From positions 1,984,001 through 2,048,000 of the forward strand of contig CAWHXF010000027.1 in NCBI GenBank assembly GCA_963833195.1: a stretch of 64,000 nt of DNA, read 5' to 3'. Source of the stretch: Granulosicoccus sp963833195 (GTDB taxonomy: Bacteria > Pseudomonadota > Gammaproteobacteria > Granulosicoccales > Granulosicoccaceae). Made by a program: the position numbers and the translations under genes. This document shows positions 54,824-63,472 of the stretch, piece after piece (within the stretch, counting starts at the first letter, position 1; every line of letters begins with the position of its first letter). The notes under the pieces are model-generated. The model had not been told where the DNA came from. It saw only the letters and a list, made by a program, of their open reading frames with translations, and did no database searches.

Positions 54824-55411
54824 ATGAACACCGCCCTTCGCATCGATCCGCACCTGCCGCGCCGCCGGCTCACCGTGCAGGAGTATCACCGCATGGGCGA
54901 GGTGGGCATCCTGACCGAGGACGACCGGGTCGAGCTGATCGACGGAGAGATCATCGAGATGGCACCGATCGGCGACCCGCACGTGGACCTCGTCATCGTG
55001 CTCAACGACCGCCTGACCGCGGCCATCGGGGGACTCGCATCGGTGTCCGTCCAGAACCCGTTGCGGCTCACCGACCACACCGAGCCGCAACCGGACCTCG
55101 TCGTCCTGAGGCGGGAGCGGCGGCGCGGCGTGCCGCTCGCGGCCGACGCGCTGCTGGTGATCGAGGTCGCCGACTCGTCGCTCGCCTACGATCGCGACAC
55201 CAAGCTGCCCCGATTCGCGCGCTCGGGCATACCGGAGGTGTGGCTCGTGGACGTGGCGGGCGCGACGCTCGTGCGCCACCGGACACCGGACGAGGATCGG
55301 TATCGCCATTCCGACGTGCCCGACCTCACCGCAGGCCTCGTGCCGCAGGGACTGCAGGGCGTGAGCATCGACCTGTCGGGACTTTTCGTGACCGACTTTC
55401 CGGGCGCCTGA
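54824..55411 (+). CDS. Uma2-family (DUF820) putative endonuclease, copy 2
   Basis: 195 aa. Paralog of the protein at 33622: RLTVQEYHRMGEVGILTEDDRVELIDGEIIEM, EPQPDLVVLRR, LLVIEVADSSLAYDRDTKLPRFARSGIPEVWLVDVAG, with the PD-(D/E)XK residues. The C-terminus differs most. The start at ATG 54824 matches copy 1 and the 18 bases before it match the copy 1 leader with one gap, so duplication included the upstream region. Confidence 0.88.
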   Translation: MNTALRIDPHLPRRRLTVQEYHRMGEVGILTEDDRVELIDGEIIEMAPIGDPHVDLVIVLNDRLTAAIGGLASVSVQNPLRLTDHTEPQPDLVVLRRERRRGVPLAADALLVIEVADSSLAYDRDTKLPRFARSGIPEVWLVDVAGATLVRHRTPDEDRYRHSDVPDLTAGLVPQGLQGVSIDLSGLFVTDFPGA

Positions 55412-55461
55412 GCCGGGAGAGCGGTCCTGCCGCCAACGACCCACGCGAGGGGAACGTAGTC

Positions 55462-55890
55462 ATGACCACGGTGCGAGAGCTGCTCGAGAACAAGGGCGGG
55501 GACGCCGTCACCATCGGCCCGGATGCCACGGTGCTCGAGGCGGTCCGGTTGATGGCCGAGCGCGACATAGGCTCGGTCGCCATCATCGAGAACGGGCGGC
55601 TGATCGGCGTGATGACGGAGCGGCATTACGCGCGCGGCGTCGTGCTCGCCGGGCGGCGCTCGGACACCACGACGATACGCGAGGTCATGTCCGCCGAGCT
55701 CGTGCCCGTCACGCTCGAATCGACGGTGGACCGGTGCATGGCGCTGATGACCGAGCACCGCATCCGTCACCTGCCCGTGCTCGAGAACGAGATCCTCGTC
55801 GGCATGGTCTCCATCGGGGACCTCGTGCGCAGCAAGCTCGCCGATCAGGCGCGCACCATCGATGATCTGACGCGCTACATCTCCAGCTAG
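55462..55890 (+). CDS. CBS-domain pair protein
   Basis: 142 aa. Two tandem CBS motifs: VTIGPDATVLEAVRLMAERDIGSVAIIENGRLIGVMTERHYARGVVL and VTLESTVDRCMALMTEHRIRHLPVLENEILVGMVSIGDLVRSKL. Stand-alone CBS pairs bind adenosine nucleotides or NAD(H) and act as energy or redox sensors. GAGGGGA precedes the ATG. The stop codon's last G is the first base of the 54-bp palindrome. Convergent with the receiver gene at 55954. Confidence 0.92.
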   Translation: MTTVRELLENKGGDAVTIGPDATVLEAVRLMAERDIGSVAIIENGRLIGVMTERHYARGVVLAGRRSDTTTIREVMSAELVPVTLESTVDRCMALMTEHRIRHLPVLENEILVGMVSIGDLVRSKLADQARTIDDLTRYISS

Positions 55891-55943
55891 GGCCTGTCGC
55901 CAATCAGAACGTAGGCGCCTACGTTCTCATTGGCGACAGGCCC
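55890..55943. repeat. 54-bp near-perfect palindrome
   Basis: Positions 55890-55943 form an inverted repeat with centre between 55916 and 55917 and a single mismatched pair (C at 55905 against C at 55928). The inner 22 bases are a perfect palindrome centred on GGCGCC, and the outer arms start GGGCCTGTCGCCAAT. It fills nearly the whole gap between two convergent genes. It has no T-tract, so it is not a standard intrinsic terminator; it resembles joined ends of a mobile element or a palindromic repeat unit. Confidence 0.75.
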
Positions 55944-55953
55944 TGGGGCGCGC

Positions 55954-56322
55954 TCACCCGCCCAGGCAGGCCTCCAGCACGCGCTGCACGCGCTCGAAGT
56001 CGATCGGCTTGGACAGCAGCTCGCAGCCGTCGAGCGACGCGGGACGCGTCAGGCCACGATCGCCGGACAGGAACACCACGGCCACGCCTTCGGCCAGCAG
56101 GCTCTCGGCGAGCGCGAAGGAGGTGCCGTTGCCCAGGTCGATGTCCAGCAGCGCGACCGCGGGCATCGTGTCGTCGGCGCGCGCCGCGTCGATGGCTTGC
56201 CGCGCCTTGTCGACGGTGCCGGCGGGACCGATCACGCGCCAGCCGCGATCCTCGAGCTCGTAGCGGATGTCCAGCGCGATCAGCGCCTCGTCCTCGACCA
56301 CCAGCACGCTGCGATCAGTCAT
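55954..56322 (-). CDS. single-domain response regulator of the HWE-kinase operon
   Basis: 122 aa receiver: VLVVEDEALIALDIRYELED, phospho-Asp in VALLDIDLGNGTS, Ser/Thr in VVFLSGD and Lys in LLSKPIDFERVQRVL. This FixJ-unrelated, DivK/CheY-like form is the usual partner of HWE kinases in Alphaproteobacteria. The ATG overlaps the end of the kinase gene by 8 bases. No output domain or sigma-factor mimic is encoded here, so its target is unknown. Confidence 0.93.
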   Translation of the reverse strand: MTDRSVLVVEDEALIALDIRYELEDRGWRVIGPAGTVDKARQAIDAARADDTMPAVALLDIDLGNGTSFALAESLLAEGVAVVFLSGDRGLTRPASLDGCELLSKPIDFERVQRVLEACLGG

Positions 56323-59300
56323 CGGTGCCTCTCTCCTGGCCCAGAGGCGCGACGAGCCGAGCGCGCAGGCCCGTCGGTGCGTAGTCCAGCTCCGCCTCGC
56401 CGCCCAGCGAATGGGCGAGCGAGGACTCGATCAGCACGCTGCCGAAGCCGCGCCGCGTCGGCGGCGTCACCGGCGGACCGTCGGACTCGGCCCAGTGCAG
56501 CTCCACCGCGGGCAAGCCGTCGAGATCGACCGGCCGCCACGCGATGGCGAGCCGTCCGGACTCCACCGACAGCGCGCCGTGCTTGGTCGCGTTGGTCGTC
56601 AGCTCGTGCAGCACGAGCGCGAGCGTGTGGGCGGGTCCCGCCGCCAGGGCGAGCGCGGGTCCCTCGCTCGACACGCGAACGCCGTCGATGGAGACGTAGG
56701 GCCCGATCTGGCGCTGCACCAACTCCTCGAGCGAGGCGCCGTGCACGGCGTCGTCGACGAGCAGGTCGTGCGCGGCGGCGATGGCGGCCAGGCGCCCGTC
56801 GAAGGCGCGGCGGAACGCGGGCAGCGAGTCCGCATGGCGCAGCGTGTGCGACGCCATGCCGCGGATCGTGGCCAGGAGATTCTTGACGCGGTGGTTGAGC
56901 TCGCCCAGCAGCAGCTCGCGCTGCGCCTCGACCGCGCGGCGCTCGGTGATGTCGGTGCCCGACGGCACCAGCGCGACGACGCGTCCGTCGCCGTCGAACA
57001 CCGGCGCGATCGTGAAGTCCACCACGCGCTGACCGTCGCGGGCGGACCAGGGCAGGTCCTCCCGCACCGTCTCGCCCGCGGCGGCGCGCTCGATCAGCGA
57101 CGCGACCTTCGCGCGCAGCTCCTCCGAGACGCTCCACCACGGCGTCGCCCAGAAGGCCTCGCCGATCACGTCCGACTTGTTCCCGCCAATGGCGCGCATC
57201 GCCGTCGCGTTGATGTCTCGCACCCGCCCGTCGGGTTCCAGCAGGCCGATGAGCGTGCCCACGCCGTCGAGCGTGCGGGTCAGCCGCGCCTCGGACTCGC
57301 GCAGCGCGAGCTCGGTCTCGCGACGCTCGTCGATGTCCAGGAGCACGCCCGGGAAGCGCACCGGCCCACCTTTCGCGTCGCGATAGATGCGCCCTCGCGC
57401 CTGCACCCAGCGCACGCGACCGTGCGCATCGCGCACGCGGAACTCCTGCGTGTACGGGGTGCCGCCCTCGGTATCGGCGAGCGCGATGTCCACGGCGGCC
57501 CGCACGCACGACACGTCCTCCGGATGAATGCGCTCGAGAAAGCGCGCGATCGGCACGCCGGCGCGCGCGGCGTCCGGTTCGAGACCGAACAGCCGCGCGA
57601 AGTCGGCGTCGGTGCGCACCACGTCGCCGGGCACGTCCCAGTCCCAGGTGCCGACCCCGCCGCCGGCCGACAGGGCGTCCTCGAGGCGGTCCTCGATCAA
57701 GGCCGCGCGGCGCTCGGCCGCGCGCTGCCCCGAGACGTCCGAGAAGGAGACCGCGAAGCCGTCGCCGATGCGCACCGCGGTGATCTCGAACGCGCCGTCG
57801 ATGCCGTCGCGGCGGTATTCCAGGAAGGTCTTGAAGGGCTGGCCGGTCTCGACCACGGCGCAGTACGCCTCGAACAGCCCGTTGTCCAGATTGCCGGGCG
57901 TCACGCCGAGCAGCGTGGCGCTCGCGAGTTGCTCGGCCGGCCGACCCACTATCGCCGCGGCGGCCGGGTTGAAGTAGTCGTAGGCGAAGTCCTCGATCGA
58001 GCCCGCGGCATCGCGCAGGCTGCGGAAGATGATGAAGCCGTCCGGGGAGCTCCGGTGCACGGCCTGGAAGCGCTCCTCGCTCCAGCGCAGCGCCTGCTCG
58101 GCCGCGCGCCGCTCGCTCACGTCGACGATGGCGGCGACCACGCTGCGCGCCTCGCCGTCGGGGCCGAACTCCAACCGGTAGCTCACCTGCAGCCAGCGCT
58201 CGGCGGCCGCATCGTCGCCGGTCAGCTCGGCGAGCGAGAAGTCGTATTCGACGCGGTCGCCCGCGAAGGCCGCGTCGAGCCGGCCGCGCGCGAACGCCCA
58301 ACCCGCCTCGCCGAGCACCTCGGCCACGGAGCGCCCGACGAGCTCGTCGGGCTCGGCATCGAACAGCGCCGCGTAGCCCGCGTTCACGAAGCGGTAGTGT
58401 CGCCCGACATCGACCTGCGCGAGCATCACCGGCGCGTGGTCGGTGACCAGGCGCAACTGGTGGCGGGAGCTGCGCAGCGCGCGCTCGGCACGCGTGGCCT
58501 CGCTGACGTCGACGAAGGAGAGCACGGTGCCGACCGGCTCGCCGTCGGCGTCGCGGTACGGGGTGCGGCGGCGCAGGAACACGCGCCCGTCGAGGTGCAC
58601 CGCCTCGGCGTCGTCGCCCGCGGCGGCGTCGCCGGGCGGCGGCGGCAGCGTCCGGAAGTTGTGCGTGAAATGCGCCAGCGGCCGGTCGATGTCGGCCTGC
58701 GTGATGTTGTACAGCTCGGCCGCCGCCGGGGTGAAGTTCCGCAGCCGGCCCTCGACGTCGAGGAAGATCGTCGCGATCTCGGTCGAGCGCAGCAGGTTCA
58801 CCAGATCGGTGTTCGCCTCCTCGAGGGCGACGGCACCGTGCTCGATCTCGTTCTTCGAGGCCTCCAGCTCCTCGTTCGAGGACTGCAGCTCCTCGTTCAT
58901 CGAGATGAGCTCCTCGTTCGAGGACTTGAGCTCCTCGTTGGCGGCCTCGAGATCCTGCACGGTGCGCTCGAGCTCGGCGCGCGTGCGCAGGAGCTCCGCC
59001 TCGAGCTCTTCGACATGGTGCTCGCTAGCCCCCGGCCCGGCCGCGGCCGAATCGCCGCCGGCGGCCCCCAGGTCGGCGAACACGACCATGTAGAGCCCGC
59101 CGTCCTCGCCGAGCTCCGGCATGGGCTGCACGGTGATGCGCAGCCTGCGGCGCTCGCCGTCCGCATCGAGCGCGAGGCCTTCCTGCACGGCGGTGCGTCG
59201 CTCGGCGAGCGCGCGCGACCACGCCGAGCGCAGCGCGCTTCGCGCCCCGTCGCGCACCACGCGCATGACGTGATTGACGTACTGGCCGGTCGGCTGCTGC

Positions 59301-60865
59301 AGCCAGCGGTCGGTGTTCGGCGAGGAGAACGTGATCTGCCCCGTCTCGCCCACGAGCAGGTACGGCGGTGCGAACTCGTCGAGCAGGATGCGCTGCGAGA
59401 TCGCACCGATGTCGGCCTCCTCGCCCGGCAGCGTGTACTGCCGGCCCGGGTTGCCGGCGCCCGTGACGGGACGCGCCACGGCGGCATCGCGCAACCCGGT
59501 ATCGCGTCGCTGCGCGATGCGCGCGCGCGCGTCCACGGCGCGGAAGAGATCCGCGTGGCCCGTGACGGCCTCCGACGAGCCGAGAAACAGGTGGCCCGAG
59601 TCGCGCAGCGCGTAGTGGAACACGCCCATCAGCTTCTTCTGCAGGTGCGCGCCGAGGTAGATCATGAGGTTCCTGCAGCTGATCAGGTCCATGCGCGAGA
59701 ACGGCGGATCGCTGATCAGGTTGTGCGGCGAGAACACGATGCGCTGGCGCAGCGACTTGCCGACGCGCATCTGCGCCCCGTCGCGCTCGAAGAAGCGCTG
59801 CAGCCGCTCGGGCGACACGGGCTCGAGCTGCGCGAGCGAGTACACGCCGCGCCGCGCGACGGCGAGCGCCCGCTCGTCCAGGTCGGTGGCGAAGATCTGC
59901 ACGTCCTGGCGCGAGCCGCTCGCCTCGATGCGCTCGGCCACCAGCATCGCGAGCGAGTAGGCCTCCTGACCGGTGCCGCAACCCGCCACCCACAGCCTGA
60001 CGCCCTCCTCCCCGTCCGCGTCGATGAGACGTTCCAGCACGCGGACCTGCAACGCCGAGAAGGCCTCGGGGTCGCGGAAGAACGCCGTCACGCCGATCAG
60101 CAGGTCGCGCATCAGCGCGCGCGCCTCGTCGGCGTCGCCGCCTAGCCGCGCGAGATAGGCATCCACGTCGTCCAGGCGGTGCAGGTGGACGCGGCGCTCG
60201 ACGCGGCGCGACAGGGTGGATTCCTTGTAGTGACGGAAATCGTGACCGGTCACCGCGCGCAGGATGTCGCACGCCTCGCGCAGCTGCTGGGCGTCCAGCG
60301 ACGGCGTCGGCGGCCGGCGCACCCCATCCGCGGTGCCGCGGCGTCGTCGCGCGCCGACGTGCCGGCCGACGAGCGCCGCGAGCGCCGCAGGAGCGTCGAT
60401 GCGCTCGGCCGCCTCCTCCAGACGCAGCCCCGGGCCCGGCAGTTCCGCGGCGGCCGGGCTCGCGAGTGCCAGACCGCCGATCGAGGTGATCGTGGCGAGC
60501 CCGGCCAGTCCGTCCGTGCCGTCGGCCGCCAGCAGCACGCCGATGGCCCGTTCGCCGGCGAGGGCCGCGACGCTCTCGAACAGCGCGTCGCGGGTGGGCG
60601 GCGGCGCCCGGCCATCATCGAGCTCCAGCGAGGCGCGCGCGAACCGCTCCGGCGCGGCGTACGCGAGGCCCGGTGCGGGACGGTCGTCCGCGGGCCAGGG
60701 GGCGATCTCGAGCGCCGCCGGCAGCGGATCCGCGCACAGCACGACGCAGGCGGGCGAGGCCGGGCCGTCGAGGGCGTCGAGGAACGCGTGAAGCGCCTTC
60801 GCTCCACCCGGCCCGACCCCGACGGCGCAGATCATCGGCCCGAGGGTAGGATCGCTCATGTCCAT
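56315..60865 (-). CDS. CheB-like/CheR/PAS/HWE hybrid histidine kinase
   Basis: 1516 aa from ATG 60863-60865 (or 60857-60859). Order: degenerate CheB methylesterase-like domain (about 5-180; the nucleophile loop reads GVGPGGAKAL, lacking the CheB Ser), CheR methyltransferase (about 205-455; SAM loop VAGCGTGQEAYSLAMLV, CRNLMIYLG), a PAS domain (478-612), a long coiled coil rich in EELKSSNEEL repeats (615-692), four or so PAS domains (700-1290), and an HWE kinase (1310-1510; LNHRVKNLLATIRGM, HELTTNATKHGALS, RGFGSVLIE). No membrane segment. Methylation target is unknown. Confidence 0.92.
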   Translation of the reverse strand: MDMSDPTLGPMICAVGVGPGGAKALHAFLDALDGPASPACVVLCADPLPAALEIAPWPADDRPAPGLAYAAPERFARASLELDDGRAPPPTRDALFESVAALAGERAIGVLLAADGTDGLAGLATITSIGGLALASPAAAELPGPGLRLEEAAERIDAPAALAALVGRHVGARRRRGTADGVRRPPTPSLDAQQLREACDILRAVTGHDFRHYKESTLSRRVERRVHLHRLDDVDAYLARLGGDADEARALMRDLLIGVTAFFRDPEAFSALQVRVLERLIDADGEEGVRLWVAGCGTGQEAYSLAMLVAERIEASGSRQDVQIFATDLDERALAVARRGVYSLAQLEPVSPERLQRFFERDGAQMRVGKSLRQRIVFSPHNLISDPPFSRMDLISCRNLMIYLGAHLQKKLMGVFHYALRDSGHLFLGSSEAVTGHADLFRAVDARARIAQRRDTGLRDAAVARPVTGAGNPGRQYTLPGEEADIGAISQRILLDEFAPPYLLVGETGQITFSSPNTDRWLQQPTGQYVNHVMRVVRDGARSALRSAWSRALAERRTAVQEGLALDADGERRRLRITVQPMPELGEDGGLYMVVFADLGAAGGDSAAAGPGASEHHVEELEAELLRTRAELERTVQDLEAANEELKSSNEELISMNEELQSSNEELEASKNEIEHGAVALEEANTDLVNLLRSTEIATIFLDVEGRLRNFTPAAAELYNITQADIDRPLAHFTHNFRTLPPPPGDAAAGDDAEAVHLDGRVFLRRRTPYRDADGEPVGTVLSFVDVSEATRAERALRSSRHQLRLVTDHAPVMLAQVDVGRHYRFVNAGYAALFDAEPDELVGRSVAEVLGEAGWAFARGRLDAAFAGDRVEYDFSLAELTGDDAAAERWLQVSYRLEFGPDGEARSVVAAIVDVSERRAAEQALRWSEERFQAVHRSSPDGFIIFRSLRDAAGSIEDFAYDYFNPAAAAIVGRPAEQLASATLLGVTPGNLDNGLFEAYCAVVETGQPFKTFLEYRRDGIDGAFEITAVRIGDGFAVSFSDVSGQRAAERRAALIEDRLEDALSAGGGVGTWDWDVPGDVVRTDADFARLFGLEPDAARAGVPIARFLERIHPEDVSCVRAAVDIALADTEGGTPYTQEFRVRDAHGRVRWVQARGRIYRDAKGGPVRFPGVLLDIDERRETELALRESEARLTRTLDGVGTLIGLLEPDGRVRDINATAMRAIGGNKSDVIGEAFWATPWWSVSEELRAKVASLIERAAAGETVREDLPWSARDGQRVVDFTIAPVFDGDGRVVALVPSGTDITERRAVEAQRELLLGELNHRVKNLLATIRGMASHTLRHADSLPAFRRAFDGRLAAIAAAHDLLVDDAVHGASLEELVQRQIGPYVSIDGVRVSSEGPALALAAGPAHTLALVLHELTTNATKHGALSVESGRLAIAWRPVDLDGLPAVELHWAESDGPPVTPPTRRGFGSVLIESSLAHSLGGEAELDYAPTGLRARLVAPLGQERGTDD

Positions 60866-60905
60866 AGTGTTCCACGCTCGCGCCGAGCATGCTGCCGCGC
60901 GGACC

Positions 60906-62366
60906 TCACTCCCGATCGCCCTCGCATCCGTGCTCGCGCACACGGCCTTCCAGTCGATAGCGCACGCCCTCGGGCTCGAACGTCAACGTCGCCGAGCCCT
61001 CGAAGTCGCTCGCGAGCGCCGCCTCGATCATCGTGCTGCCGAAGCCGCGCGTCGCGGGTGGCTCGACGCGCGGCCCGCCCCGCTCGCACCATTCGAGCTC
61101 CAGCCAGGTCGCCGCCGCATCGAGGCGCCAGGCGATGCTCACGCGCCCGTCCGGCACCGACAGCGCACCGTGCTTCACGGCATTGGTGGCGAGCTCGTGC
61201 AGCGCGAGCGCCAGGCTCGTGGTCCGCGACGACGGCAGCATGACGGGCGGCCCCGTCGCCACGATCCGGTGGCCGTCCGGCAGCGCGCCGAGGCAGGCGT
61301 GGACGAGCGAGGCGAGCTCGATCGGTTCCCACCCTTCGCGCGTGAGCAGGTCGTGCGCCGCGCCCAGCGTGCGCAGGCGCTCGCGGAACGCGCCGACCGC
61401 GGGCCCCGTGCGCAGCGCCCGCGGAAACGAGCGCGAGGCGATCGCGCTGACGACCGCGAGCGTGTTCTTGACGCGATGGTTGAGCTCGCCGGCGACGAGC
61501 CTGAGGTGGCGCTCGGCGCGCAGCCGCGCGCTCACGTCGCGCACCACGATCGAGACCCCCGCAAGCTCCCCGAGCGTGCCGGGCTCCTCGATGCGCGAGA
61601 CCGTGATCTCGATGTCGCGCCAGTGCGTGCGCCCCGCGTCCGGCGACCCGTCCGACGCCCCGTCCGACGACCCGTCCGGCGACCCGTCGGACGCATCGCC
61701 GAACGGGCTGTCGAAGCGCACGAACGGCTCGCGCTCGAGCGCGTTGCGGGCCGTCCCGAACCAGTCCGAGAGTGCGGCACACCGCAGGAGCTCGCCGATC
61801 GGGCGTCCCGCGATGCGCTCCGCCGGCAGCCGCAGCAGGCTCTGCGCGCCGGGGTTCGCGCTCGTGATCGTGCCGTCCGGGCGCGCACCGAAGATGGCGT
61901 CCGGCGACGCGGTCACGAGCGCGGCGAGCTCCTCGGCGCGCGCACGCGCGCCGCGCAGCTCCGCCTCGTACAGGCTGCGCTCGGTGGCATCGAACAGCGT
62001 GTAGTGGTGGCGCACGACGGTGCCCCGCGCATCGGTGCGCGCCCTGGCGTTGAGCAGGATCGGCAGCGGCGCGCGTCCGGGGCGGTCCAGACGCAGGGAG
62101 ATCTCGCGCACGTGGCCCTGCAGCACGAGCATCGGACGCACGTGCGTCTCGAAGAACAGCCGCCCGGCGACCCCGAGCATCTCGTGCAACTTCGGGGCAT
62201 CGTGGAACGGGTCGTCGAGGGACCCGATCCAGCGCTCGAAGGTGCGGTTGCAGCGCACGATGCGCCCGTCCGGCAGCGTCGACACGATGCCGCAAGGCGC
62301 GTCCCGCAGCATCGTCTCCGCATCGTCCACGTCCTGCGCGTCGAGCGGCTCCGGCAGCGCGCTCAA
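60906..62366 (-). CDS. PAS-HWE histidine kinase coupled to an RsbQ-like hydrolase
   Basis: 486 aa from TTG 62364-62366, which overlaps the hydrolase stop as TTGA. Two PAS domains (about 20-135, CGIVSTLPDGRIVRCNRTFERWIG; about 150-215, SPDAIFGARPDGTITSANPGAQSLL), an Asp/Gly/Ser minisatellite linker (about 225-242, SDGSPDGSSDGASDG), then an HWE kinase with LNHRVKNTLAVVSAIASRS and HELATNAVKHGALS. Cytosolic. By analogy with RsbQ-RsbP, the first PAS likely reads out the hydrolase, with kinase output replacing the PP2C phosphatase. Confidence 0.9.
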   Translation of the reverse strand: MSALPEPLDAQDVDDAETMLRDAPCGIVSTLPDGRIVRCNRTFERWIGSLDDPFHDAPKLHEMLGVAGRLFFETHVRPMLVLQGHVREISLRLDRPGRAPLPILLNARARTDARGTVVRHHYTLFDATERSLYEAELRGARARAEELAALVTASPDAIFGARPDGTITSANPGAQSLLRLPAERIAGRPIGELLRCAALSDWFGTARNALEREPFVRFDSPFGDASDGSPDGSSDGASDGSPDAGRTHWRDIEITVSRIEEPGTLGELAGVSIVVRDVSARLRAERHLRLVAGELNHRVKNTLAVVSAIASRSFPRALRTGPAVGAFRERLRTLGAAHDLLTREGWEPIELASLVHACLGALPDGHRIVATGPPVMLPSSRTTSLALALHELATNAVKHGALSVPDGRVSIAWRLDAAATWLELEWCERGGPRVEPPATRGFGSTMIEAALASDFEGSATLTFEPEGVRYRLEGRVREHGCEGDRE

Positions 62367-63172
62367 GACAACCAGGCGTCGATCGCCGACACCGTCTCCG
62401 CGGGCGCGGTCAGGTGCGGGCAGTGCCCGGTCGCCGACAACACGTGCAGCGTCGCGCGGGCGGCCTGCGAGCGGATCCAGTCGCCCACCTGGCGGGGTGC
62501 GATCATGTCGTCGCTGCACTGGAGCACCAGCGAAGGTGCGGTCAGACGCCGCACGTCGGCCCGGTAGTCGCCGAGGAAGGTGACGCGCGCGAAATGTCGC
62601 GCGATGGCGGGGTCGGTGCGGCAGAAGCTGCGCGTCAGGTCGTCGACGACCTCCGGCTCGGCCCCCGCGCCGAGGATGCCGGGCACCATCTGCCCGGACC
62701 ACCCGAGGTAGTTCTCGTCCATCACCGCGAGCAACTGCTCCAGATCCTCGGCCTCGAAACCGCCTCGGTAGTCGCCGTCGTTGCGGTAGCACGGTGACGG
62801 CGCGACGAGCACGAGCCTGGAGAAGCGTCCGGGCGCGTCGTTCGCGGCCAGCACCGCGCTCATCGCGCTGACCGAATGCCCGACCACGATGGGCGCCTCG
62901 AGCTCCAGCGCGTCGCAGACCGCGAGCAGGTCCTCGGCGTGACCGTGCAGCGTGGCGTAGCGCTCCCGGTCGTAGGCCGAGAGGTCCGACTCGCCGGAGC
63001 CCGTCAGGTCGTAGACGACGGTACGGAACCGGTCCTCGAAGCGCGGCGCCACGAAGCGCCACGTGCTCTGGTCGCAACCGAACCCGTGCGCGAACACCAT
63101 CGCCGGAGCGTCCGCACCGCGGGTCCGCACGCGGTTGCGCCGGATGATCGCCTCGCGCGCCGCCTGCCGCAT
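62363..63172 (-). CDS. rsbQ: RsbQ-like alpha/beta hydrolase (KAI2/D14 relative)
   Basis: 269 aa, the same length as B. subtilis RsbQ and alike throughout: MVFAHGFGCDQSTWRFVAPRF, YDLTGSGESDLSAYD, VVGHSVSAMSAVLA, LVLVAPSPCYRND, CRTDPAIARHFARVTF, LVLQCSDDMIAP and GHCPHLTAP. Triad Ser100, Asp222 (or 221), His250. RsbQ hydrolases sense a small hydrophobic ligand and signal to a PAS-domain partner; plant KAI2/D14 are homologs. Start ATG 63170-63172 gives the RsbQ N-terminus. The stop overlaps the kinase start. Confidence 0.92.
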   Translation of the reverse strand: MRQAAREAIIRRNRVRTRGADAPAMVFAHGFGCDQSTWRFVAPRFEDRFRTVVYDLTGSGESDLSAYDRERYATLHGHAEDLLAVCDALELEAPIVVGHSVSAMSAVLAANDAPGRFSRLVLVAPSPCYRNDGDYRGGFEAEDLEQLLAVMDENYLGWSGQMVPGILGAGAEPEVVDDLTRSFCRTDPAIARHFARVTFLGDYRADVRRLTAPSLVLQCSDDMIAPRQVGDWIRSQAARATLHVLSATGHCPHLTAPAETVSAIDAWLS

Positions 63173-63472
63173 CGCCTTCGGTTCGTGGTCCTTGCAGCCG
63201 GGGTGGGTGCGCGCGTCCTCACCGGAGCACTGCTCGCGCGGCGCATGTAACCACGGCCGCCGGAACCCCGGCGGCGCGCGCGAAGATTCTTCACCACCCG
63301 GCGGTAGCGTGATCGGAACGCTCCTCGTCCGATCGCGCGCGGATCGCGCGGTCGGGACGGTCCGTGCTAGGGTCGACCTCCCTGTCAGGGGGACCACTCG
63401 TTGACATTCGGCCCCCCCGCGGCCGAAACGATCCCGTCGCCTCCTCTGAGTTCATCTCGAGGAGCGCCACCC
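63173..63472. other. intergenic region between rsbQ-like and DUF1611 genes
   Basis: About 300 bases between divergent genes, with promoters for both expected. A perfect TTGACA occurs at 63401-63406 but with a weak -10, and an extended -10-like TGCTAGGGT at about 63365-63373. I see no ORF with a ribosome site and no RNA gene. Confidence 0.4.

Noticed and set aside
56267..60145. 1292-codon plus-strand open frame opposite the hybrid kinase
   Set aside because: Shadow of the real gene; the product is a His/Arg/Val-rich low-complexity chain with no recognisable domain.
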